A stretch of DNA of 64,000 nucleotides from assembly GCA_037013685.1 (NCBI GenBank), contig CM072894.1, positions 5,520,841 to 5,584,840 on the forward strand. The letters are read 5' to 3'. Under the pieces are notes generated by a model. That model was not told where the DNA came from. It worked only from the letters and a program-made list of their open reading frames with translations, and searched no databases. The DNA comes from Acridotheres tristis. Taxonomy: Eukaryota; Chordata; Aves; Passeriformes; Sturnidae. Shown piece after piece: positions 48,951-61,100 of the stretch. Each line of letters opens with the position of its first letter. Position 1 is the first letter of the stretch. The position numbers were made by a program, and so were the translations under genes.

Positions 48951-51900
48951 TCCCATAACTGCCTTATCCTTAACTTCAGGAGCACTTCCCTACTCTAACT
49001 ATAATTAGAGACAAAAAGGAAGCAGGGAAGGGCTGTGCTGTGAGCACTGGTGGGGATTTTGTTGGTGGAAGAAGTCTGCACATCCTCTTGGTCCATCACC
49101 TTTCTGGTGAGCCTTAGCTGCTATTACCCAAACTGGGAACATCTCTGATTTGATTTCATGCAAAATACACAGTAGAGCTGTATGAGCTCTATAAATACAA
49201 TTTAGTGCTTTGAGTGAAATGTCCCACAAATAACAAAACAACCAGGGAATCGATGGAGTCCTGCTTCAGTTATGGAATGAGACTTTTATTATTAAGTAAT
49301 GGAAAACAACGATGCAAATAGGATTTTCTCTGTTGTGATGAGGGTGAGCATGAAACCTGAGTGAATTTGGTTCTTGGAAAAGGAATGGAGTTATGCAGAA
49401 TAGTGAGTTCAGTCCCTGCTTTGCTGTGTGCCCTGAGGGTACCCTCCTTGCTTTCACAGGTGAAGGAAAGAAAAAGAACCCAGAAATGGGGTTTGAAATG
49501 GGGAAAACCAGAATTCTGGATAATGCAGTTTGTTAGTTTGCAACTCTGCTTACAACGGTAGAAGAAATACCTTCTTTTCCTTGACCTTTCTGGAATTATT
49601 GAGATGATTTCCTTTTAAGAGCATACAGAAAAAAGGCTATAAATATGGAAATATTCTTATGAACTAAACATATGTTTTTGAATCTAAAATAAATCAAAAA
49701 TTCACTGGGCTTCTTAGTGCTTCTGTTGAAAATATTAGATTATTTTGGTGCAGACAAAAATTGAACTTAAGGAATTAAATTAAATTAGCATCTCCAAAGT
49801 GCCAGATGTCCTACTTGTGTATTTTCCTTAAGATATTCATCAAAATTGCAAATGGATCAGAAGACAGTTGTCATACTAAATTCTAACTCAATAAACAGAT
49901 GCGGAAGGGTTTAAAAATGATGGAGTTTTTTCCCCTTTGTGGAGCAAAATTGAAATGATCAAAATGCAAAGTAGTCCCAGACGTTTTTACGTGCTCCTGC
50001 AGTTGCAGTATTTCTGATTTTTCAAAATAAAAAGTGACAATGAAGGTTCTTTCCTATAGCAAAGGAAATTTATGAATTGCAGAATATACTCGAAAGAACT
50101 TTTAATGTAAATACTGCAATACTAGTATGCTGTTTATGGCCATCTATATATCTCTTTATACGTTTTTATGATATTTACTATTCTGCATTTTTTTATCAAG
50201 CCTTTTTGTTTGCTTGTGGAAAAATGAATGCAGATTCTTCAAGTTTGAAAGTGTTTTTTTCTTCTTTCCACAAATAGCTTTATCTCCTTCTATTGTAAGA
50301 AATACTGCCTAGAAGAAGAGTCTTGTGTTATTGTACTATATAGATAGAACATGGGGTAGGAAAGGGAGAAGATATGAAACAAAAATTTTACAGCCAATTT
50401 GTAAAATAAGCCTCAAGGGATTTGTAAACCCTTTTACACATTATTTGCTCAGAAGTATCTGTTTTGGATTGTTCCATCATTTTACACTCTTATCAGTGAA
50501 ATCCTTGACCTCATGTAACTTCTTGGAACACTTACACTGTCATCATTCTGTAAGTTTACAGAACATTTAACCCCCAGTGCCAGTCTAAGCATGATGGAGA
50601 GGATTTGGCATCATCATGGTTTTCTGGATGTAAAAAAGGGCTGACTGATTTGTATGATAAAGCCACTTTGTTGGTTATATCAATTAAAAACTGTTCAAAA
50701 GCTCAATCTGAAGCTGATATATTGAGAAATTAACAGATATACCATCTATAATCCCACTTCATTTGCACTTATTAAAGACCTGTATGTTGTAGATGATGCA
50801 TCTGTAGAAATCAGTGTGTAGCAAGGGATACCCCCAGAACTGTTGGAATAGATTCTAAAAGTACCTGAGAGGAAAGCTGTCCTCCCAATTGCAAAGTCAC
50901 TCCAGCCTCCTGGCAATATGGATTAGAAAAATAAATCAGGAAATAAAGTGCCAGTTGAAAACCAACACTCAGAAAGCAGACGAGGTATCACACCAACAAA
51001 CTTTGCAAATCTTGAGTCCTTGATCTCCAGTTGTTAATAAGGAGCTGTGGAGGTTAATTTACTTTCTTGGTGGTAGTTTTATGTGTTTTCCTACACACAC
51101 AAGCTCTTTCCTCTTCTCATTTCAGTGGTCTGAACAACACTGACAAATTCTTATTATTCATGAGAAAGGGAAGAAGAAGACGAAGACCTCTGTTCCAAGA
51201 GATGAAGATGATCTCAGAGTTAGATGAAGAGAACCTTTGCTTGAACATTTTCATCCTGAAAATAGTACCCCATAAGCTGACATGGCCCATGAATTCAGCT
51301 GTGGAAAGGCTGTAAAAATGGGAGGAACCTCACTATTGCAGATTTCCCGGGTGTGGAAATTGCAGCCATTAGAGAAATGTTTTATTGTGGAGAAGTCTCC
51401 ATGGCATGGCAAGAGAGACTCTTCTCCTTAAAATGAGCTGGAGAAAAACTGTTTTAGGGATGGTAAACTGACTGATTTGTTGCTGTACATTGTCAGTGTG
51501 AAAGAAAAGAGGGTGTAGGGGGGAGGAGAAGTGTTCTGAAGGTTTTATTCCAATTCTTAATATTTTTTCTTTAAGTTTCTGTTAATTAAGTTTTTCTTTA
51601 TGCCCTTCAAAGTTTGAGCCTGCTTTGCCTTCCCTCCTAACCCCATCTCACAGCAGGAAATGAGTGAATAATTCTAGTGGGTGCACTGGAGATTCAGCCA
51701 ATGCTGGATCCACCACATCTGTGAAGAGGGGTCTTGGTCTACCTCACCTCCAGTACCCCAGGTTGCAGGAGGGACCCAAACTCATGACTTCTGCTGTAAT
51801 AGAGGGAAGGAATTAACTCTCTGTAACAACACAGATGAGCAGGGCTAGCTGTGTGAGAGGCATTTCAAAGGAGGTTCTCCTTAATCACTTACTTTTTTAA

Positions 51901-54763
51901 AAGACTTAAAAGGAATATTGCCCCACAAGATTAAAATATAATGGGGTGGGTGTGATGGTGGTGGTGGGGAACCAAACCAAGCCCCCAAAATGCATATAAT
52001 TAAACAATCCAGCCAATAAATGATTGGGTAATTTAAACAAAATGGCAGCTGCTAAGAGAAGCTGATTAAATGCAGTGGGTGTAAAGATTGTTAGCTTTTT
52101 AAAAACGTGGTGGTGCTGGTAAAATTGTTCTCTCTCGTTTTTACCTCTGAGCTTCTGTAAAAGGATATTTTGCTGTGGGACACTTTGGAGGTAGATCTTG
52201 CTGTGTCAACCATGATCTGACATCATAAACTTGAAAAGCATCCCACGTAAAATCAGAACAATTGCTCTTTTGACAATGCAGACCTCAGACATCGTGAGGT
52301 TTACTCTAATCAAAGGATATGTGATTATTTCTTTTTAAGGTAAAGTTAGTTCACATTTAGCTGTTTTACACAGATAAATGGGATACAGGCACTGGAAAAC
52401 ACCAGGTTTAATGTTAAAGGAAACTTTTCTGCTCATCTTGTGCTACATAAATGTGAGAAAAAGAAAATATTCCCCATGTATCAGGGAAGAGATATATGTA
52501 TCTCAATATTATTTATATATAATATCAATTTTGTGATGTTTACAGTCTGCAGAGCCTCATGCACTGTCAGATGGCATCATTGTGCTCTGTCTCTCCATAC
52601 CCACATGCTCAGAGAGAGGAGAAGGAGAATTTTCACATTACTCTTTCTAGACAGATTTTATCCTTGCTATTGGTGGAATGAAAATTCAAGACCTCTCCAA
52701 AAGTACTAAAGAGGGTGGGGCATTAAGAGCAAAGTCTTTTTTTCTCTGTCTTGGAAAAAAAAAAAAGATAAACAGTAAGTGTTTTTCCTCTCTGTTTGCA
52801 TATTTCCTCATTCTTAGTAAAGGTAATAAAATCATACACGCTTAGAAATGGAGGCCAGCTCTTTAAATTTATCCTTCTCTAGTGGCTCCTTACTTCTAAT
52901 TTCCATGTTTTGAACTTGCTTAATTAAATCCTGGGCAGGTTATGTTATTACACGTAGCCATCATAGATTGTTAGCTAAATGATACTGTAATTTATATATC
53001 CTGGGCTGTTTAGGGATGTGTGTGTGGGAAATTAGAAGAAAATATGACTACACAGCTTTTATTTGTATGCAAATTTCCGCTATTCTGCATGCAAACACTA
53101 GAATATCTAACCAGACCAATAATAAAAAATAATTAATGTCGAAGTTATAGCAAGGAACAAGGAATGTTCTTGCTTTTATACATTTTTGTGTACAAGTGGA
53201 ATGTGGATCTTTATAAATCACTGCTTTTGCAACTTTGCCATATTTAAACATACACATATGTATGTATCTGGTTTTTTTTGAGTGCTCTTATTCCCTCAAT
53301 AAACATAAAAATCAAATACTTTTTCGACTTTTTCAACATTCTTTTTTACATGCAATCTTCCCAAGCCCAAACCAAAGTGAAAATGCAGATTAAATTGTGA
53401 ATTTAGTTAAAATTTGAATTTTGAATTATGAATTTTACACATAATTTTTCCATTGTAATTCCGCCCCAGAACACACATCTTCATGCTTGTTAAAGGAGAG
53501 CTGTGGTTTGAGCCCTAAATCACCTCAAAAAAAGTCCAGAGAACTTTAAAGAACATGTTCTTTAAAATTCCAAATTAAAACCTGGACTTCTGTGCACTAC
53601 CCTCTGAAATGTTCCTTGCAGTTTTCTACAGAATTATCTAAAATGGAGCTACTGAGCACACGACAATTAGGTTAATATGGATAAGGACATTAAAAAAAAA
53701 AAAGAGTTAATGTATATTTCTGAATATTAAAAACTTGGCTAGCTTAGTATAAAATAGATGCATTAGATGAAAAACGTGTTTTTAAATTGCAGCTTTAACA
53801 CAGGGTTTTAAATTGCTCTGTCTTTAGCAAACATCTTTTTATTGAGATGACTTCAAAATAACAGCAGAGGGGTTGGTTTTGACATCTTGCAGTCAGACAA
53901 GTTAAAAATATTGCAACTTTCAAAATCTTTGTTAATCATAAGCAAGCAAGAGCTCTTAGGGAAAGTTATGCCTTTAAATGCAGGGAATCTGTAATGGGTG
54001 GTTAGCATTAGCCAGACTGTAGTGATATAAAAAGATTCCTGTAAAACAATTTGTAATCCCACATTTTAGGGGCAAAAAAAAGAAGAGTGTCATTTGTGTT
54101 TGGATTGTAGCCACGGGAACTTTATATATTCTCTTTAGAAAGACCAGGAAAGCCTTTTGTCATGTGGGCTTAGGGCAGGTGATCCACAGAACCAATAGGA
54201 TGGGAATTTTTTCAGGCATTAGGGTGGCTGTGGTCCTGGAAACACCAGTACAAGAAGATAAAATCAATTAGATGTAATTATTCTCCTTAAAGAATGATCT
54301 ATGTTGCTTGTGTTTGAGTGAAAAGTGGATATTTGAAATGGCATGGATGATGTTTATAGAATATGAATTTTAAATTTCCCAGGTAGAAAGAACAACTTTG
54401 GTAAATGTATATCTCTGGATCTCCCCAAGCAGTTTAAAATGGATTATAGGTTCTTAAACACATATACATTAAATAAACACAGGTATATGTGTATCTATGG
54501 AATATGCTAGTGGAAGTGTTTTAGCTTCTGGCTTTGGAGAGATTTGCTGCTAGTGACATGAATTTTCCTCTTCCCCTTGTCTCCCATCAAGTCAAGGAAC
54601 ATTTTTGAGTTGTAGTTATAATGTGCAGATCTGTCTTAATATTCAATCTGAACTAGGGCAAAACTGGGTCATTTTTATGCCATTGGTTTAATAACATGCC
54701 AAGGGCTGTAGAAGTAGAAAAGGGGATATAAAAATGTGGTCTGGAGTAAAATGCTTCCAGAGA
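48951..54763. other. Non-coding unique sequence, no gene seen
   Basis: AT-rich unique DNA. A13 near 52754 and A12 at 53692-53703 are the longest homopolymers. A frame at 51067-51315 follows a good pyrimidine-CAG acceptor-like site (about 51126) and encodes an Arg/Lys-rich stretch, but there is no donor before its stop and no recognisable domain. The palindrome at 53545 is listed separately. Confidence 0.6.
53545..53566. promoter_or_regulatory. Perfect 22-bp palindrome TTTAAAGAACA/TGTTCTTTAAA
   Basis: An uninterrupted self-complementary sequence. Its centre, GAACATGTTC (53551-53560), fits the p53-family half-site RRRCWWGYYY. AGAACA and TGTTCT are steroid-receptor half-sites, but they abut here instead of being 3 bp apart, so it is not a standard glucocorticoid-type element. 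In random sequence a 22-bp perfect palindrome is expected roughly once per several megabases (more often in AT-rich DNA). Function unknown. Confidence 0.45.
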
Positions 54764-54816
54764 CTCTCCTTGATGATCTTGGAGGTCTTTTCTACCCTTA
54801 GGTTTCCATGATAATC
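54764..54816 (+). mobile_element. Short CR1 3'-end scrap
   Basis: About 50 bp resembling the very end of the second CR1 subfamily: TGATGATCTTGGAGGTCTTT TCTACCCTTAGGTTTCCATGATAATCAT. This is close to the known GATGATCTTAGAGGTCTTTTCC ending with a decayed ATTCTATG tail. Too short for subfamily assignment with certainty. Confidence 0.7.
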
Positions 54817-57800
54817 ATATAGGGCTTTACTCACTCATTCCAGGTGCAGTATTCTATATGTGCATGTAAAACTTATTTCTTCAGTACATCTACAGGATCC
54901 TGAGACTTAGTGTAACAAAATACAGCAGGTAGGTTGAAAACCTTCATGGTCATAATACATATTAATATTTTATTGGTCTATGAATGTCTAAAATCTTATT
55001 TTAAGGCTTCATCTACTTTTTTTTTTTTAATGTCAAAATTAAGTGCTGATTAAATTGCAATATCTAATGACCGCCTTGGTTATTTGCAAAGTTATTTTCA
55101 AATAGATTAGCTAAAATAATATAACTTAAAATATGATCTAGATGTTGATTTAATTATAAGATTTCATGTCCCTTTTAAAAACAAGCAGTATATGATTTAA
55201 TGCAATTATCATATCTATTTGCCTGCAAGCATTTCATTTCAAATTAATCTTTAGACCTGATGGCTATTATTTTCCCCGTTGTTTCAGAAAACTGAAAAGA
55301 TATGAACTAGTGTATTTTATTGAATTTTTTCTTATTCCATCTGGCTTTCAAGCTCCCTGAAGCACTAATGAAGGTCAAGGAGTTTTAGAGTGAAATGCAG
55401 TCCCTTCACCTGGAGTACAGAACTTGCTAGTACAATAATAACAGAAAATATCACTTTCTTTCTAGAGAATATTGGATTGCTTCATAGCTCAAGATCAGAA
55501 CAAGGATGCTGAAAAATAGAAATGCCTCTTGGAGTGGGTTCTGGTACTTGAGATTCTAGTGGCTGGTACCTGATGGCTAAAGCTTATTGTTATTTTACTC
55601 AGGAGGAACAAAATGATCACAGCAATAGTTAAATGCTGACAGTAAAAATAAAAATAGTTAAATGTCTTTCTGTTGTGGTCCAATTTTAGCACAGGGAGCT
55701 CAAAAGTACCTCTGGTACAATAAAAGCAGATGTAACATGAATTCAAGATGAGCATATATGCATGTCCTAACTTCAGGCTTGCATAAGCATTTGGTGGGAC
55801 TGTTTGAGTGCCTGAAGAACAGGAATATGTTTGCTTTAATGACCTGCTGGAGCAAGGCAGCATCCCCATTTTACAGGATTCATTCTCGTGGTTCTGTTCA
55901 GCAGGTCAGTGTTGCAACTGTGCAGTGCAGATTGTGGTTAGTTCTTTAATTTGCTGCATCTAGGAAAAAAAATAATTTGTGGAATACTCATACCTGCACA
56001 ATTGTCCCTCAGATTTACAGTAATGAATATTAGTTCCATTTCTTTGCAAGAAAACTTACAGTCATCGCTGAGTTAAAGTTCTTTAAAGCAGAAGGTTTTC
56101 AATTATTTCTTCTTTTTATTGGACAGTGTCATGAAGACACCCTGAAATTTAGAATGTGGCTCCATCAGGGTTCATATTTTTTTCTGTTTATTTAGCTCAC
56201 TATTTCCACTGGCTGCAGTTGATTCACAGCTCAATAACACTTCCCTATCAGGGGAGCATATATGTTCAAGTAAAGGGGGAATAAAGAAAAATACATTCTA
56301 GTCAAAAGATAATTATTTAGGGAAAAGAAAGAATGTAATCACAAGAAGTTTCAGAGGGTTTGCTTCATGTTAGGGCTCAAATTCTGTAATGTCTAGAGAA
56401 TAAAATTTCTTATTTTGGTGCTTTTCTACTCTGTGTTGTGCTTCCCTGCACGGTGCTCATCAGTGTTGACCTTGCATATGTTTTATAATTGCGATGTTCC
56501 TTTTAGGTGTGAAATGAAATCTCCATCGGGGAAATAGAATGCATTGCCCATGATCTGAAATGCACATTTCTCATGTAAAAGTAAAGAGAAAGGAGTGATA
56601 AACTTTAGAGTGAAGTGTCTGAATCCTCCTTTCTCCAACAGAGGAGAGGTATGCACAGAGGCACAGTGTTATTGCTGGCTACGAGCTCATTTCTCTGTGC
56701 TTAGCAAAACCTTAGCCAAATCTTCAAATTTTGAAGTTGTACAATAGGCAGATGCTGTTACACTAATTGAGGAGGAAATTTTCAGTCTATACTCTAAAGG
56801 CTGCTCCTACAGTCCCCCAAAATTACATAGAATTACACAAGTATTAAAAAGTGTATTTATATCACACTGAGCTACTATTCTATCATATTCACGAATAAGA
56901 AAATATCTGAAAAACAGGAAATAAGGGCTTTGAACAGCATCATCATAAGGAATGCTGTTCTGTTCTCCTGAGTTTCTTTTGTTCTCTTTCCCTTTGTGGC
57001 ATTTGCTCGGCACATCCTGGGGACATGGCTGTGTGATGTCAGCTCTGTTTTTGCACTTTCCAGTAATGGATGCCAGGGGAAGATGGAAACTGGAGATAAG
57101 CAGTGCTGTTCTGTCAGAGAACAGCCTGCAGCATGCCCTGGCTCAGAGCTTTCCTGCACTCTTTAAAATTTGCTACTGTTCCATGGGAGGTGTATCCCTG
57201 ACTGTGATGGATCCTGGTGCTCACAGCTGTAATGATACAAACCTTCCCAATAATGCAAGCTCCTCTTCCATGTCCTTCCTTCCTTCCCTCTGCTTTCCTA
57301 TAGTCCTGCTTTTTAGAAAGTATTACAGTATTTTAGGAAGTTTCTACATCTTTGGATGTTTATCTTTTGCTCTTCTTACTCTAAGTCACGAAGTTATTCC
57401 CTGGCACCTCATGCTAATGAAATCTGTTGTCCCTGGGAAGAGGGCCCAGGGGGAAGGCTGTGAAAAATGAAGCCTCTACATCCCCACTGAGTGCTTATAA
57501 AAGTGAGTGGATAGGTTCTGAATAGCTTTTTAAATACTGACCATCTTGTATGCAGCCTTTGGTTTTACCTTCTGGAGAGCTGATGGCAAGAAATAGAGTT
57601 CTGATTTACTCTATTTAATAGAAGAAGTTATGAAGAAGTTTTCAGAGGGTAAAGCAGTTGCAGAAAAGCTACTGCTTCAGAAGAGTGGGTGCTTATCTAT
57701 ATTAATTAGATAGAGAAATGGAGGTGTAAATATGAAGGGATCAGGATTTGTTCCAGTTCTGCATTGCCCGTTTCCATACAGCCCAGAAATTGCACTTACA

Positions 57801-57880
57801 CATTTCCTTCAGGCAAATTTCCTATCCTAAGCAAATGCACATAACGTAATAAACTGTAGATAAACCTCTATGACGCTGGG
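54817..57880. other. Non-coding unique sequence, no gene seen
   Basis: Contains the second longest frame of the window, forward 56952-57470 (172 codons). It is rich in Ser/Leu/Phe with no recognised domain and is overlapped by reverse frames. A reverse frame of 124 codons at 55495-55869 is equally featureless. T11 near 55019. Confidence 0.55.
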
Positions 57881-58126
57881 TTCAAAATCAAAGAGGAGAA
57901 ATTAGGTCAGATATTGGGGAGAAATTCTTGGCTGTGAGGGTGGGGAGGCCCTGGCACAGGGTGCCCAGAGAAGCTGTGGCTACCCCTGGATCCCTGGAAG
58001 TGTCCAAGGCCAGGCTGGATGGGGCTTGGAGCAGCCTGGGATAGTGGAAGTGTCCCTGTTCATGGCAGGGGGTGGAATGAGATAAGCGTAAAGGTCCCTC
58101 CCAATCCAAACCATTCTATGGTTCTA
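57881..58126 (+). mobile_element. CR1 LINE 3' fragment
   Basis: Starts at about TTCAAAATCAAAGAGGAGAA, then TTAGGTCAGATATTGGGGAG, CTGGCACAGGGTGCCCAGAG, AAGTGTCCAAGGCCAGGCTG and GGAGCAGCCTGGGATAGTGG. It ends CCATTCTATGGTTCTA, one and a half tail units. It shares long identical words with the 45.2-kb copy. Non-coding; the reverse frame 57888-58109 is its antisense shadow. Confidence 0.95.
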
Positions 58127-61100
58127 AACAGATGTAGTTTTAATGTCTTGTGTGAAATTAAACGTTCACCTTTGTTTTAGAAATATTTGCATTTGTATCT
58201 TGGCACTTGTATCCTCAAAACCGGGAACACAGGAAATTATTTTTTAAAATATCTTTTTCATGAACTAGTGAAAAACCTAAAACTCCCATCCAACTTACTT
58301 ACCTGAACATAAACTTGCAGGTTTAAATCAGATCAAATATATATTTCTACCTACCGAAGAATTTTGAATTTGGATTACTCTGACTATTTTTGCAGAAACA
58401 TAATATTGATTTCCCATTACTTTATCCCTGTGTTTTTATCAACACAAGCATCAGAGCTCTTAATATTTTTGTGGAATTTGATGAAATGTGTAAGTCTTTA
58501 ATATGCTGGAATAAAAGACAATTCAGGGTTCATCACTAAGACTAGGGAAAGAAAAATTTTCTCTGTGCATACACTTCAGTCCTGACCTTGAACATTTTCA
58601 GAAGAATCTAGTTCAATTTATTACTGATCTTAGTGATGTTTTAGTAGTGACTGTCTAATTTCAGTATTGTGAAACTTTAGGATTTGCTTTTCAGGCAAGG
58701 TGGAACTTTCAGCTCCCATTAGATATATGATAATATTCCCACAGTGAAATTCTTCTGTTTTGGGCTGGGGGAAAAGGGGAAGAGGAGGAAACTATGCAAA
58801 AGGTTTGGTCAAGAACCCCAAGTAACTAGTTAAATGTATTTATATTGATGTGTTTTAGGACTTCATAAATAAAATTAACCCATTCTGTTTCAGACAATTA
58901 TCCTGCTGTCCTCACCCAGCACACTCCAGTAGACCTGAGTGTCCAATTCACCTGTCTGAGATGATGAGCAGAACCTGAAGGAACCGACATTGTAAATCTT
59001 GAGGATCTGTAATTGCTAATAAAAAGGTAAACCATAGTTTCACCATAGATAAGCTTTATATACTTTGTCTCAAAATGTGGGGATATTCTGGGTGTTGTTC
59101 GTGGTTGTTGTTGTTGTCTGATTTTAAGGAAAAGGTTTAGTTAATTTAGAACTAAAAGTTAAGTAGAACTAAAAGCCTAGCAAGTTGTGCTTTTTATTTT
59201 TTCTACATATATGCTTTTCCCAAATCAGTTGTTTAAATGCCAGGTGCTACATGCTCCTTAAGTAAATCTTCTAGAATAGAAATTGCATGCTATGAAAGAA
59301 TTTTAACTTTCCAGAAGTTTTTGGAGTGGTGCCCATAGTTGTCCCAAAAAATCCATCCGCCTTCCTTCTCCCCAGAAGAAGAGAACTATATTTCACTGTT
59401 TGGATCACTGAGTTAACAACACAGGAAAGCTGTACACGTTATAAAGAGACAGAAAAGCTGTGCATTAAAAAAAATCACCTCTCTGAATTTTACAGTAGTT
59501 CTCAAATAACTTCACCCAAGCTGATCTGTAAAATAAAGGAAGAGGAAGAATTGGGTAATGCTTCCAGAGGGCAGCTTTGTAATACTGGTGTTACTGTGCC
59601 TTTGGCTGTAGTTGGACAGAAAATGGGCATTCAGTCTGTCCTTGTCCCTGAAGGAAATGGCAGAGCAGAAATGGGTGGGAGGAGAGTCACAGCAGGGTGA
59701 CACTGGCAGTGGAATCAGCTGCCTCTGCTAAAACACAGGATATTTGTGTCTTTCTCACAGGATTAATGTAGCTTTTTTATTTTTTTAGGGTTAAGATTCA
59801 TGTTTAAATTTATGTAGGATAGTAAAAAATAAATAATAATTAAATAAGATCCTGGACAACACACAGCATTGTACAAAACACCTCAGCCCTCATAACCGCT
59901 TTGAAATGCCGCTCTTAATCCCGTAACTGCAAACGGCTTCTGTTTGATTTTAATATAAAAACTATCAAAAACCTAGGGAGGCAAGCAGGCAGCCATGCCT
60001 TAAAGCCTCCAGATGTGATGAGAAGCTCCCAAAGCAAGTCCCATGTGGCTGCCCACTCCCTCCTGCTGTCACTGACCACACCGGGCTCTGACACCACTGG
60101 CTCTGATGGGGGTCGGAAGCTGCTCCAGGATTCAGGGAGCACAAAAGAAGGATTTGGGTGCTGCTTGGGAATAAACAGTTCTTTAGCTGCTGCTTTGGAT
60201 CTCAGCTATCCTCTTCAACTCATGTTTGTGCTGTGGCTACACTGGCTGCTGTGCTGTTGGTGTGATTTGCTGCTTGAAGTGTGCATAGAGCTGGTTCACT
60301 AGCTGACTAGCTGCCAGCAGCTTGCTGAACTGTTTTCTTTCTTTTTTTTTTTTTTTTGTAGCTGGTTAAAGGTCAGAAAAACAAACCAAAACTCTTCTTT
60401 TTGCAGGGAAAGGATTGTTGAGTGCCATGGCTGTGGACTTTTTGTGTGGCCTTTCAAGCATGACATGAGGAACTGCAGCAGTTACTGGATGCCAGCGCCC
60501 CTCTTTACCTGCTGCTCGAGGTACCTGGAGGGCTCAAGGCTCACTTGAATGGTTCTGAGCAGGTCAGTCATGCCTGTGCCCAGAAAATCTCCTGCAAAGC
60601 CCAGGATGCCTGGTTTGGGTGTTGACTGGGACACTCACTGTGGCTGAGGGGGTTGGTTCATTGAGAAAGTGCAAGGTAAGGATGGATCTCTCTGCCCACT
60701 AAAGGAGCTTAACCTGTTCTACCTAAAAAAAACCAAAAAAACCCCCAACAAACACCCCCAAAAACCAGCAAACAAGAAAATATCTATTTCTTGGATTAAC
60801 TGACAGAAAATACTCCTCAAAGAAAGGTGGAAGTTTTGGGAAGTTTCTCTTATTAGTATGGTTTTATTCCACAGGTGTAATGGTTCTGAGGACATCAGGT
60901 TACTCATCTTTTAGGCTTATTGGGCTTTTTTACCCCTTCAAATAAAATAACTGATCTTGAGGATCAGTGTGATCTTCAGCCTCGATTCACAAATTATTGT
61001 TCAGAGTGTGAATTCCAGTGGTGAATTTCTGGATTTATTTGGGCAAATGCCCTACTTGGCACCGTGGTCACTGCTAGAGCAGGGGTTTAAGCCCTGGGTT

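Noticed and set aside
51067..51315. Frame with a good acceptor-like site and an Arg-rich stretch
   Set aside because: No donor before the stop and no poly(A) signal directly after; the basic run comes from GAAGAAG-type low-complexity sequence.
56952..57470. 172-codon plus-strand frame with hydrophobic stretches
   Set aside because: No recognisable family, no supporting splice or promoter signals, and overlapping reverse frames. Length is within chance expectation.
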